Shown: positions 10,118-18,084 of the stretch, piece by piece | How the letters are laid out: every line of letters begins with the position of its first letter | Numbering within the stretch: position 1 is the first letter of the stretch | NCBI GenBank assembly: GCA_003427395.1 | Contig: BFEA01000096.1 | Coordinates: forward strand, 423,200 to 448,918 | Direction: 5' to 3' | Source: Chara braunii | Taxonomy: Eukaryota; Streptophyta; Charophyceae; Charales; Characeae | DNA: 25,719 nucleotides | Position numbers and translations under genes: made by a program | The notes under the pieces: generated by a model | The model's input: only the letters and a program-made list of their open reading frames with translations | The model's database searches: none | Told to the model about the DNA's origin: nothing

Positions 10118-10150
10118 TGCGATGGGGACATCGCATTTTGAGTGGGGGGA
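10118..10150 (+). promoter_or_regulatory. Hairpin plus G-rich polypurine tract module, copy 1
   Basis: TGCGATG (10118-10124) pairs with CATCGCA (10129-10135) across a short GGGA loop. GAGTGGGGGGAA follows at 10140-10151, then GGTGTGTCATC. The same arrangement recurs at 11799-11831. In Ty3/Gypsy elements a G-rich PPT just before the 3' LTR primes plus-strand DNA. Here the following sequence is not clearly an LTR start, so this may be a relic or duplicated PPT. Confidence 0.5.
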
Positions 10151-10189
10151 AGGTGTGTCATCTACCGATGAAAAACTGTACAAAAGAGA

Positions 10190-11094
10190 AGGTTACCATG
10201 AGCTCAAGAAATTGTGTAATTGATTTTGCGCAGGCTTGAGAAAAGGTCTTACAAGATGTACAGTAGAAAAATGCTTGTGTAATTGACTTTGCTCAGGCTT
10301 GAGAAAGGGCCTGACAAGATGTCCAAAAGAAAAATGCTTGTATAATTGAATTTGCGCAGGCTTGAGAAAAGGCCTAGCAAGATGTCCAGAAGAGAAATGG
10401 ATGAGTAATTGACTTTGCGCAGGCTTGAGAAAAGGCCTGGCAAGATGTACAGAAAAAAAATGCTTGTGTAATTGACTTTGCGCAGGCTTGAGAAAGAGTC
10501 TGGCAAGATGTCCAGAAGAAAAATGCTTGTATAATTGAATTTGCGCAGGCTTGAGAAAAGACCTAGCAAGATGTCCAGAAGAGAAATGGATGAGTAATTG
10601 ACTTTGCGCAGGCTTGAGAAAAAGTCTGGCAAGATGTCCAAACGAGAAATGGATGCGTAGCTGACTTTGCATGAACTTGAGAAAAGGTCTGGCAAGATGT
10701 CCAGAAGAGAAATGGATGAGTAATGGACTTTGCATAAGCTTGAGAAAAGGCCTGGCAAGATGTCCAGAAGAGAAATAGATGCGTACTTGACTTTGCATGG
10801 GCTTGAGAAAAGGTCTGGCAAGATGTTCAGAAGAGAAATGGATGAGTAATTGACTTTGCATGGGCTTGAGAAAAGGTCTGGCAAGATATCCAGAAGAGAA
10901 ATGAATGAGTAATTAACTCTACGTGGGCTTGAGAGAAGGTCTGGCAGGACGTCCATAAGAGAAAGGCATGTGTAATTGGTTTTGCGTAGGCTTAAGAAAA
11001 GGTCTGGCAAGACGTCCAGAAGAGAGATATATGTGTAATTAACTTTGCATGAGTTTGAGAAAGGCTTGGCAAGATGTCCAGAAGAAAGATGCGT
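10190..11094 (+). repeat. Tandem array, about 14 units of exactly 63 bp
   Basis: The anchor word CAGGCTTGAG (later TGGGCTTGAG) recurs at 10231, 10294, 10357, 10420, 10483, 10546, 10609, 10672, 10735, 10798, 10861, 10924, 10987 and 11050, always 63 bp apart. Each unit carries a version of GGCAAGATGTCCAGAAGAG. Substitutions are common but spacing never changes across 13 intervals. Since 63 is 21 codons, two minus-strand frames stay open through the array (10193-10861 and 10249-11391), giving 21-residue periodic Leu/Ser-rich peptides. Known tandem-repeat 3' UTRs of plant LTR elements are the closest precedent. I treat the antisense frames as a by-product of repeat length unless expression is shown. 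Confidence 0.95.
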
Positions 11095-11450
11095 ATGAAA
11101 TGTACTAAGAAACGCGCATTTGAAATTAATTGAGCTTGGGTACAAGAAAGGTCGAATGAGGGTGACATGCATGCGAAATTGGCAGGGATAGAGAAAACCA
11201 GGCAAAATGACATGGAAAAAATACATGTGAATTTTGCTAAGCATGAGATTGAGGAAAGAATGACGGGAGGCGTGGATTGCACGGGCCGAAAAGCCGAGTG
11301 AAAGAAGCAGTGAGGGCAACCTGAGCCAAAAAAGGGACGTGGTTGGCACGGGGTGGATGGAGGAACAACAAAAGGGCGCTTGGGATGGCAAGGCTCGGGG
11401 AGAAGCAGGGGCAGCAAAAAAAGGGAAGTTGAAGGGAGACTTGGTTGACT
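11095..11450. other. Non-coding spacer between tandem arrays
   Basis: The left part holds degenerate traces of the 63 bp unit. The rest is purine-rich with no gene. The minus-strand frame entering from the array runs to 11391, but its first 130 or so residues have no recognisable domain. Confidence 0.4.
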
Positions 11451-11620
11451 TCGGGTAATGAATGAGACGAAAGGAGGTTGATGCTCCGAGGGTGATGAAC
11501 GAGACGAAAGGAGGTTGATGCTCTGAGGGTGATGAACGAGACGAAAGGCGGATTGATGCTCTGAGGGTGATGAACGAGATGGAAGGGGTTTTGATGCTCT
11601 CAGAGTGATGAATGAGACAT
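11451..11620 (+). repeat. Tandem array, 37/38 bp unit, about 4 copies
   Basis: The word GATGAACGAGACGAAAGG recurs with starts near 11457, 11494, 11531, 11569 and 11607 (the first and last diverged), so intervals are 37 or 38 bp. It is separated by TTGATGCTCTGAGGGT-like spacers. Confidence 0.85.
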
Positions 11621-11798
11621 GAGAAGTCTGAAGGAAGTCTGAATTATACACACCTCTCCCCGTCCCAAGGGTTGAAACCTAGAAGAATTTGAGAAAGGAA
11701 CAAGAAAGACAAAATGGACCCTGGCAAACTAACCACCTATGATATTTCATCCTCTTCTCTCGTCTATCCCTCCAAAACCCACTAACAAGAGATTGGTG

Positions 11799-11831
11799 CG
11801 CGATGAGGACATCGCGAATGAGTGGGGGGAA
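11799..11831 (+). promoter_or_regulatory. Hairpin plus polypurine tract, copy 2, directly before a 3' LTR-like start
   Basis: CGCGATG (11799-11805) pairs with CATCGCG (11810-11816) across an AGGA loop. TGAGTGGGGGGAATG follows and then TGTCGGGA. A G-rich PPT immediately before TG is the standard plus-strand primer arrangement of LTR retrotransposons. Relative to copy 1 the outer pair is C-G instead of T-A, which keeps the stem. Confidence 0.6.
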
Positions 11832-11855
11832 TGTGTCGGGACTGGTGAGTCCCGA

Positions 11856-12489
11856 ATAACTTCCCATCACTTAAGAGACTAAATATAGACGAATTGTGCA
11901 CAACAAAGAAATCTGGAGTGAGAAGGCAGGAGAGACAAAAGACAAAGGATTAGGCCACAGGACGGAGTGATGCCCTGGGGTGAGGACCACATGAGGAGAA
12001 AACCAGCGACGACAAGAGAATAAGTGCAAGAACAGGGGCATATAGAACATAGCATGAGGTCGGGAGGGTCGTTGGAAGTCAATAAGACTAAGGCCAAAGG
12101 ACCATTGAACCAGCAAACGCGGCATAGCAACGACAAGAGAATGAGGAAGTCGAGAAATTGACAGCCCCGGAGGCCGTGGGAAACTGGAGAACGAGGGCCT
12201 AACATGGGGGCTACCTACGGGAGCCTCGGGTTGGAAGCCTCGCGACCAAAGGAACAGGCACGCGCAAGACGCAAGAAAGACAAGGGAGAAGGGTCACTGT
12301 GGGGTGGCAAAGCGCCCAAGGAACGTGGGACACCTTGGGGAAAGGCACCCGGGGCCACGTGGGACTAAGTCAAAATAATGGCACTCGGGGCAAAATATGC
12401 CAAGGACCACCGGCGGGACTAAGTACCGGGGACCGCTGGTGGGACCAAGTGTCGAGGACCGCCAGTGGGACTAAGTGTCCGGAACCGCC
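11856..12489. other. U3-like non-coding sequence with CCGNNGGGAC-type repeats
   Basis: There is no gene. From about 12410 to 12500 short diverged units repeat (GGGACTAAGT..CCGGGGACCGC, GGGACCAAGTGTCGAGGACC, GGGACTAAGTGTCCGGAACC). Similar GGGACTAAGT occurs at 12361. This gives a small degenerate tandem cluster of about 30 bp periodicity. Confidence 0.45.
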
Positions 12490-13085
12490 GACGGGACGAA
12501 TGGCGGGGACATGTGAAAGTCCCAAGAAGAAACGGCGACACCACGTGAGGGAAAATAACTAAGGCAAGGTGCACCGTCAAGATCGAGATCCTGACGGCCA
12601 AGAATATTGGCACCACTAGTGCAAGCACTAGCGGTAGCAAACGAGAAGGCCGAAAAAAAAAGAAAAAGTAAAGAAACTTGAAGTGGGAGGGATGGGAGCA
12701 ATCCGAAAAATCTTGGATCAGCCTCCCTCAAGAAAATGGAGTCAAAAGAGACCCCATACGAAAATTAGACCTCCGGGAGAAAATCGGAGTAGGAGGGGTC
12801 ACTGTGGGAGAAAGATAGAGGGAAAAGGAAACTCCCATGGACATGGGAAGGCCACCATTGCAGTCCGAGATATAAGGGACTGCACCTTGGATATAGGAAG
12901 GACCAAAACTAAGAGGAAGGGGCTAGAAAAGGGCCTTAACGGCCACTTGACACTTGGCATGCTAGGAATAAGAAAGAAAAGAAAAGAAAATGTGGGAGAA
13001 TGAGACAAAAAGAGTGAGAGGGAGTGAGTGAGTTGGACGTCAGTAGGGACTGCCACAAGTAGGGACTGGCAGGTCCCTACTGTCC
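12490..13085 (+). repeat. Diverged duplication, copy A (about 1.26 kb from copy B)
   Basis: An ordered series of blocks recurs about 1.26 kb downstream: TGGCGGGGAC (12501), ACCGTCAAGATC..GACGG (12573), ACTAGTGCAAGCACTA (12615), CCGAGATATAAGGG (12865), GAGAATGAGACAAAAAG (about 12996) and AGTAGGGACTGGCAGGTCCC (13058). Identity outside these blocks is weak. Confidence 0.75.
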
Positions 13086-15077
13086 AAGAAAGGAGGAAAA
13101 ATAAAAGAAAAGAAAAGAGAAAAGAAAAGAAAAAAAAAAAACTTCTTAACGATAAAAAACGGTCACTTGGGGAGATACATCCATGACCAGATTCATTCTG
13201 GAATATGGCGGTTGCAATGAACTTTGTTTTTCTTTGATTTTTACAAAGAAAATCAAAGAAAATCAAAGCCCCATGCAACAAAAAAATAACGGATTACATG
13301 GGGGACGATAAACACATGTTTTTTGTGCATCCGGAGCCAATATTGAGCCCGGATGCACTTAGAAATCTAATGCTTCATTTTCTTTTAGCATGGGGCAAGA
13401 TGTGTGGCTATGGGACGAGGAAAATAGCCATGACTGCAGTTCGAGAAATAACGGACTGCATGGGGGTGCCAAGGCTAAGGGAAAATAAGCCACGGCGAGC
13501 CCAAAAAGCTAGAAAGGAACAAATTCGGCTTGGGACAAGTGAAGACGGTAAACGACAATCGTGAGATGAGATTTTACGGCCTAGAAAAATCGGCACACAT
13601 GTAGAGATGATGAGACCACCAAGGGCAAGGGGCCCCCAAAAGTAAAAATGGAACACCATCCGGAATGTTGCCAGGGATCAATTGAGTCCAAATAATAAAA
13701 GTCGAAAAATGGAACACGCGCCGGCGGGACAAGAAAACGGAACTAGTACGGAGGAAAAGTGGCGGGGACTTGAGATGTCCCAAAGGAACCATGGGCAAGC
13801 ACAATGAATAATTGTGCAAGCAAACGGTACCGTCGAGATCAAGGATCTAGACGGTGGAAAATATTAGCACTACTAGTGCAAACACTAAGGGGGCAAGTGG
13901 GAGAATCATGAGAAGAAAGGAAAGTGAAATAATAATGTTGGGAGGGTTGCCCAGCAGTCCGAAATATCTCGGACTAACTAGGCATGAGAAAATAGAGCCT
14001 CAAGAGGCTCAACATAAGAAAAAGGCTGTCCTTAAAAAATCGGAGCAAAGGGGGCTCAAAATTGGACAAACGGAGGCAAAATGGAGCCCTCTAGGAGCAT
14101 GGGGGTGACATTGTTGAAATCCGAGATATAACGGCCAAGTACCATCCATGAACCTGGCCTTGAATGAGGCCCTAAGGCCTAGAAAGAGGGTGCACAACAG
14201 TTTGACACTTGTCACAACTGAAATAAAAGAAAAAGAAAGAAAAATGAGAAAAAAAGGAGGGAGAATGAGACAAAAAGGGAGAAAGGAGTGGAGGAGAGTG
14301 TGCCGGCCTACTGGGACCTGCACAGTAGGGACTGGTAGGTCCCAACTGTGACCTCATCCCTCCTAGAATGAAGGAGGGGAATCCAGATTGCAGAGATATG
14401 ATCCTTGGGGCCATATCTCAATAAAATGTGAATTAAAAAGAAGAAAATGAGAGAAAATGCAAAAAAGAAATGACCGGTTTTCTTTTGGACCATGGATTTG
14501 AGATCAGATCTCATGGTGGAGAGGAACTAGCCGTTTTTTGTGGGCCAGCTCAAAACGGCTAGCTCCGGAATGAGGTGGCAACCCAAATTGGAAAGAAACA
14601 AAAGAGGGAAAGGGACAAAACTGTGCATTTGGCCCAAAAAGAGAGCCAGATGCACCAAAAATTGAGAAAGTGGACTTAGGGGCTAAAAATTGAAGCAAGG
14701 GCTACTTGGGGGTGGCACGAAATATTGTTGGCCTTGGATCTCAGCCAGATCCAAGGCTGAAAATATGCCGCTGCATGGAAAAATATTTCGGCCTACCCAA
14801 AATGGGATACAAATTGAAAAAATCGAGAAAAAGATCCACTAGGCCTTTTTCTCTCAAGTAAAGTTGTCCCTTGGGCATTAGGACCCAAGGGGCCACCATT
14901 TTTTAGGTGAAAAGGAGGCCGAAGTAGGCCGAAAGGCAGTCCGAGTTGGTACCAACCACTCGGACTGCATGTACTTGGCCAAAAAGAGGCCCAGGTACCT
15001 CCAGAATGGCCTAGTGGCATAATTTTGCCTTGGGGGTACCTCTGTTCACATTAAGGCACATGGGGAGGCCCATGGGC
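12574..15077 (+). repeat. Chain of about 20 short inverted repeats (hairpins)
   Basis: Stems found by eye include 12574/12587 (10 of 11 bp), 12616/12625 (7), 12859/12877 (8), 13058/13073 (9), 13228/13249 (14), 13325/13349 (10), 13405/13424 (7), 13435/13452 (9 with a G-T), 13829/13844 (11 of 12), 13956/13969 (7), 13995/14005 (6), 14321/14339 (11 of 12), 14393/14412 (8), 14500/14507 (6), 14523/14552 (14 of 15), 14731/14747 (11), 14868/14884 (8), 14936/14958 (11) and the palindrome at 15068-15077. Numbers are arm starts. Stem sequences mostly differ from one another. Loops are 1 to 23 bases. Confidence 0.8.
13745..14350 (+). repeat. Diverged duplication, copy B
   Basis: Counterparts of copy A in the same order: TGGCGGGGAC (13760), ACCGTCGAGATC..GACGGT (13829), ACTAGTGCAAACACTA (about 13871), CCGAGATATAACGG (about 14121), GAGAATGAGACAAAAAG (about 14262) and AGTAGGGACTGGTAGGTCCC (14324). 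Offsets stay within about 1256-1266 bp. Several of the shared blocks are hairpins that remain paired in both copies. Confidence 0.75.
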
Positions 15078-15100
15078 TGGCCGGACTGATGGTTTTAACC

Positions 15101-15108
15101 TATATAAG
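15101..15108 (+). promoter_or_regulatory. TATA box (TATATAAG)
   Basis: TATATAAG is a strong plant-type TATA element. The expected start is about 25-35 bases downstream, near TTTCACAATTGC (15127-15138). It sits at the end of the hairpin chain and before the CTT tract, in the position of a U3/R promoter if this is an LTR. Confidence 0.6.
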
Positions 15109-15555
15109 CTGGGAATTCAGTCCGCCACTTTCACAATTGCATGAGGAGTGTCCATGCTGCCCAAGTGAGCTAATAGGAACACTCTTTCACTTGGAGAGAG
15201 GAGAGGGGAACCCATGCCAGTTTAGGAGCTTGGTGGAGGCCATGAGCTAGGGAGCGGAGCTCTAGAGACTAGTGGTAGTGAGGCTGGCCCTAGGGAGGGG
15301 ATCCGCCATAGCCCCCTGGGTGTGAGGAAGAGAGAGAGGCTAGAGGGAGTCCCATTTGCCCTCCTAGAGAGGTGGACTCCATAGCTATGGTGATTGGAGC
15401 TTGTGGTAACTTGGGAGAGAGTGAGAGAGGAAGGAGAGAGGCTTGAAGAAGAAGGAGGCCATAACAAAGAAGGTGTTTTGTGCAAGAAGGAAGAAGCCTC
15501 ATCAAGATTGAGACTCCATCTCCAAAAAATTAATAAGGTGAGTGGAAGGAAGATG
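15109..15555 (+). other. Putative transcribed leader with a splice-donor-like site
   Basis: There is no recognised gene. It is G/A-rich and contains AAG|GTGAGT at 15535-15543, a good consensus 5' splice site, right before the pyrimidine tract. Whether it is used is unknown. A minus-strand frame at 15222-15485 is Ser/Pro/Leu-rich and unremarkable. Confidence 0.35.
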
Positions 15556-15765
15556 CTTCTTCTTCTTGTTCTTCTTCTTCTTCCTCTTCCTCTACTTCTC
15601 CTTCTTCTTCTTCTTCTCCTTCTTTCTCTTCCTCTTCTTCTTCTTCTTCTTCTTCTTCTTCTTTTTCTTCTTTCTCCTTCTTTTTCTTCCTCTGCTTCCT
15701 CCTCCTCTTCTTCTTCTTCTTCCTCTTCCTCTTCTTCTTCTTTTTCTTCTTCATCTTCTTCATCC
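15556..15765 (+). repeat. CTT/CCT microsatellite-like pyrimidine tract
   Basis: About 210 bases of almost pure CTT, CCT and CTC on the plus strand. Frames across it give poly-Leu/Ser/Phe on one strand and poly-Lys/Glu on the other. These are artefacts of low complexity. Such a homopurine-homopyrimidine tract can form triplex (H-DNA). Confidence 0.95.
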
Positions 15766-15791
15766 TATTGGGCTACTCAAACTCTTGTTTT

Positions 15792-16534
15792 TCACTCACA
15801 CACCAGTAGGTAGTGATCCGATTCTTTTCATGGATGATCTCATGCTCAATACTTGTGATTTCACCTAGTGTAGATTTTGCTTCTCACTCACATACTAGTA
15901 GGAGATCCTCCGATTCTTCCATGNATGATCTCTTNCTCAAATCTTGTGAGATAGCCTAGTGTAACTCTTGCATTTCACTCACATGCTAGTGGGAGATCCT
16001 CCGATTCTTCCATGGATGATCTCTTACTCAAATCTTGTGAGATAGCCTAGTGTAACTCTTGCATTTCACTCACACACTAGTAGGTGACGCTCCGATTCTT
16101 CTATGGATGATCTCATGCTCAACACTTGTGATTTGGGTTACTCAAACTCTTGTTTTTCACTCACACACTAGTAGGTAGTGCTCTGATTCTTTCATGGATG
16201 ATCTCATGCTCAACACTTGTGATTTGGGCTACTCACACTCTTGTTTTTCACTCACACACTAGTAGGTAGTGCTCTGATTCTTTCATGGATTATCTCATGC
16301 TCAACACTTGTGATTTGGGCTACTCACACTCTTGTTTTTCACTCACACACTAGTAGGTAGTGCTCCGATTCTTTCATGGATGATCTCATGCTCAATACTT
16401 GTGATTTGGCCTAGTCCAGATCTTGCTTCTCACTCACATACCAGTAGGAGATCCTCCGATTCTTCCATGGATGATCTCTTACTCAAAGCTTGTGAGACAG
16501 CCTAGTGTAACACTTGTATTTCACTCACACACTA
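15792..16534 (+). repeat. Tandem array, 91 bp unit, 8 copies plus a truncated ninth
   Basis: TCACTCACA recurs at 15792, 15884, 15975, 16066, 16157, 16248, 16339, 16430 and 16521. Every interval is 91 bp except the first (92). Two subtypes exist: one with GTAGGTAGTGCTCCGATTC and a GATTTGGGCTACTC spacer, the other with GGAGATCCTCCGATTC and a GAGATAGCCTAGTG spacer. Unit 2 holds the two N bases. Unit 9 is cut after about 14 bp where element 2 sequence begins. Confidence 0.95.
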
Positions 16535-16673
16535 GGTAGGCTAGTCAGGTAGAGTAGGCTGGGCGCCAAGAGCCAATGTCCAAGCCCGTAGGCCACACCA
16601 ACACAGTATCCAAAGTCGCTCTCTCCTGTTTGGCGCTTGGCGCCCAGCGTACTCTACCTGACTAGCATACCTA
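16533..16673. repeat. 38 bp inverted repeat at the outer end of the element 2 left LTR
   Basis: The arm at 16533-16570 pairs with 16636-16673 at 36 of 38 positions across a 65 bp loop. The right arm is ordinary LTR sequence, shared with the other LTR at about 24552-24588. The left arm has no counterpart at the other LTR. Confidence 0.9.
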
Positions 16674-17532
16674 CAGCCGGTTCACCCAACAGGATCACTT
16701 CGACTCTCGAAGACCAATGTACATGACTGCCAACACCATCGCCAACCTCTCTTCATGTACCAGGTACGTATCTCGTCACCCTCAATCAGACCTTGATTAC
16801 CCCACACACCGCCACCTTCCTTGAAGACCACCCGATCATCCGCTGTACCCCCTGGCGCCCAGCAGCCCGGCTACGGCTGTCTGCGCCTCGCTGCCCTGCA
16901 GCGCCCCACCTCGCCTCTCGCGCCCTGTCAGCGCCTTTGGCAGCAGCGCAGCATCAAGCGAGAGCGCAGCAGCACTTCCCGCATTGCCAGCGCTGGCCAG
17001 CATGCCTGGCCTGTTCTTCTTCCTTCCTTTTGTGGAAGTGACAGCCTCTTGGATGCTGCGTGCGGCCTGGCTGGAAGCTTCCAGTAGCTTCCGGTTGGGT
17101 CCCAGACCCTGCGCCCAGGCCTGAGACTACAGTTGAGGGCCTCGGCCCTTTGCAGTTAGGCACGGCCTGAGTCTCCGGACTTGGGCTGTTTGCTGCATCT
17201 GTGCAGGGCACCCAGGCAGGTGCGTTGGCACTACTGCTTTTGCAAAGGCCGAAGGCCTGCTTCCCAATGTATGGGCCCTGCTTTGTGTATGTGTGCCCAG
17301 GCGCAACTGTCAATGTCTGGACCAACCTTATGACGCAGCAATGTGAGGCTCACGCGTCTTCCCAACCAACTGGCGTGCTGCGAGAGCCTCAATACCCACA
17401 TATGGAAATGTCAAATTTTGCCTTTGACGAATATTCAGGCCCGCCTTCACTTAGGGCGGGCACTTGGCTTGCTGGGGCCTTAGCCCATAAAAATGTGATG
17501 TCTGATACGGCCACTTGAGGGTTTGTTCCTCA
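16570..17532 (-). repeat. Element 2 3' LTR (left copy)
   Basis: On the minus strand this begins TGAGGAACAAACCC at 17532, just after a purine-rich PPT. By eye it differs from the right copy at roughly 60 of 960 positions, including a 5 bp insertion near 16695. The outer ~136 bp present before the primer site in the right copy are missing here. Frames within it, such as 17201-17518, recur in the other LTR but have no recognisable domain. Confidence 0.8.
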
Positions 17533-17547
17533 CATTCCATTCTCCTT
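17533..17547 (-). promoter_or_regulatory. Element 2 polypurine tract
   Basis: The minus strand reads AAGGAGAATGGAATG directly before the LTR start TGAGG. Position and composition fit a plus-strand primer. Confidence 0.55.
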
Positions 17548-17620
17548 AGCTTCAAAAGTCCGCTGAGATGCTTCATGCTGGTGCCTTCCCCTTCAGTTTC
17601 TTCTCGTAATCTGCCACGAC

Positions 17621-18084
17621 CTAAGGAGCTGTCTTGACAAGTTCCTCCCTTGAAATCCATCGATCTTCCTTTGGATCTGTATGATGCCTAAAATGTACTC
17701 TGTATTCCCTCGCAGGTTTGGGAGGTCTTCCCCTGCCAGGTGGCTTGGGAACAGGCGTGTCTCTGTGATCCAGGATATTGTCGACGTCCACATGGCCTTC
17801 CATGGTTGGGGGCAGCATAGATCTCCGTGATGGGAACTGTGCTGTCTCAACGAAAGGTGCAAGCTTGGAGGTGTGAAAAACAGGGTAAGTGCGTAAGTAA
17901 CCAGGGATACGAATGACGTACGAGGGACCATCCAAATCATTCCCCACAATGTCCAGGACTTCCCAGGGACCGAAATACTAAGGCATTAGTTTCCTAGAGA
18001 TGCCAAACTCATGTCCCAACTCACTAGCCTTGACCCAGACACGTTCCCCTACCTGAAATGTGGACTGTCGGCGACGCTTGTTCT
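17621..18084 (-). pseudogene. Element 2 integrase tail with chromodomain-like segment, frameshifted
   Basis: Past a frameshift near 18085, another minus frame carries STFQVGERVWV, then TAG at 17978-17980 just before YFGPWEVLDIVG (GPY/F-like module), then TYPVFHTSKLAPFV, the short bridge typical before a chromodomain. EYRVHFRHHTDPKEDRWISREELVKTAP resembles a chromodomain: a strand, then basic/aromatic residues, then the D/E-x-W-x-x-x-x-E-L helix. Chromodomains of such integrases can direct insertion to heterochromatin. The aromatic cage looks incomplete, so histone binding is uncertain. Confidence 0.65.

Larger units (their letters stand above)
1..11833 (+). mobile_element. Element 1: decayed Ty3/Gypsy LTR retrotransposon, 5' end outside window
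   Basis: Gag with a CCHC knuckle, an aspartic protease, RT with YIDD, RNase H and a D,D35E integrase follow one another on the plus strand, the Ty3/Gypsy order (integrase after RNase H). The coding part is open at the left edge, so the 5' LTR, primer site and Gag start lie upstream. Between the pol end (6506) and a G-rich polypurine tract (11821-11830) lie 5.3 kb with an extra open frame and three tandem arrays. Ogre/Tat-type plant Ty3/Gypsy elements are known for extra frames and tandem-repeat 3' UTRs. I infer similar architecture, not membership of that clade. The 3' limit rests on the PPT followed by TGTCGGGA. A second PPT-like module at 10118-10150 makes an alternative 3' end possible. 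Confidence 0.75.
11834..16532 (+). mobile_element. Candidate 3' LTR of element 1 (start well supported, end unknown)
   Basis: This begins TGTCGGGACTGGTGAGTCCCGA, a TG start that is itself an 8 bp stem with a GGTG loop (11836-11843 with 11848-11855), right after the PPT. A TATATAAG box at 15101 would be the LTR promoter, making U3 about 3.3 kb. The CTT tract and 91 bp array would then be transcribed R-U5-like sequence. The right end is not visible because element 2 abuts the 91 bp array. No matching 5' LTR is in the window, so it is unproven that all 4.7 kb is one LTR; part could be unrelated intergenic repeat DNA. Confidence 0.4.

Noticed and set aside
10193-11651. Antisense genes of 219-380 codons over the tandem arrays
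   Set aside because: A unit of 63 bp keeps any open frame open in all copies, and no domain or start context supports a gene. Kept only as a finding.
15394-15868. Plus- and minus-strand frames of poly-Leu/Phe/Ser or poly-Lys/Glu across the CTT tract
   Set aside because: They are translations of a microsatellite; composition is explained entirely by the triplet repeat.
17201-17518. Gene in the repeated sequence (also at 25113-25550)
   Set aside because: It lies inside the LTRs; copies differ at many amino-acid positions and the right copy runs into poly-A. No domain is recognisable.
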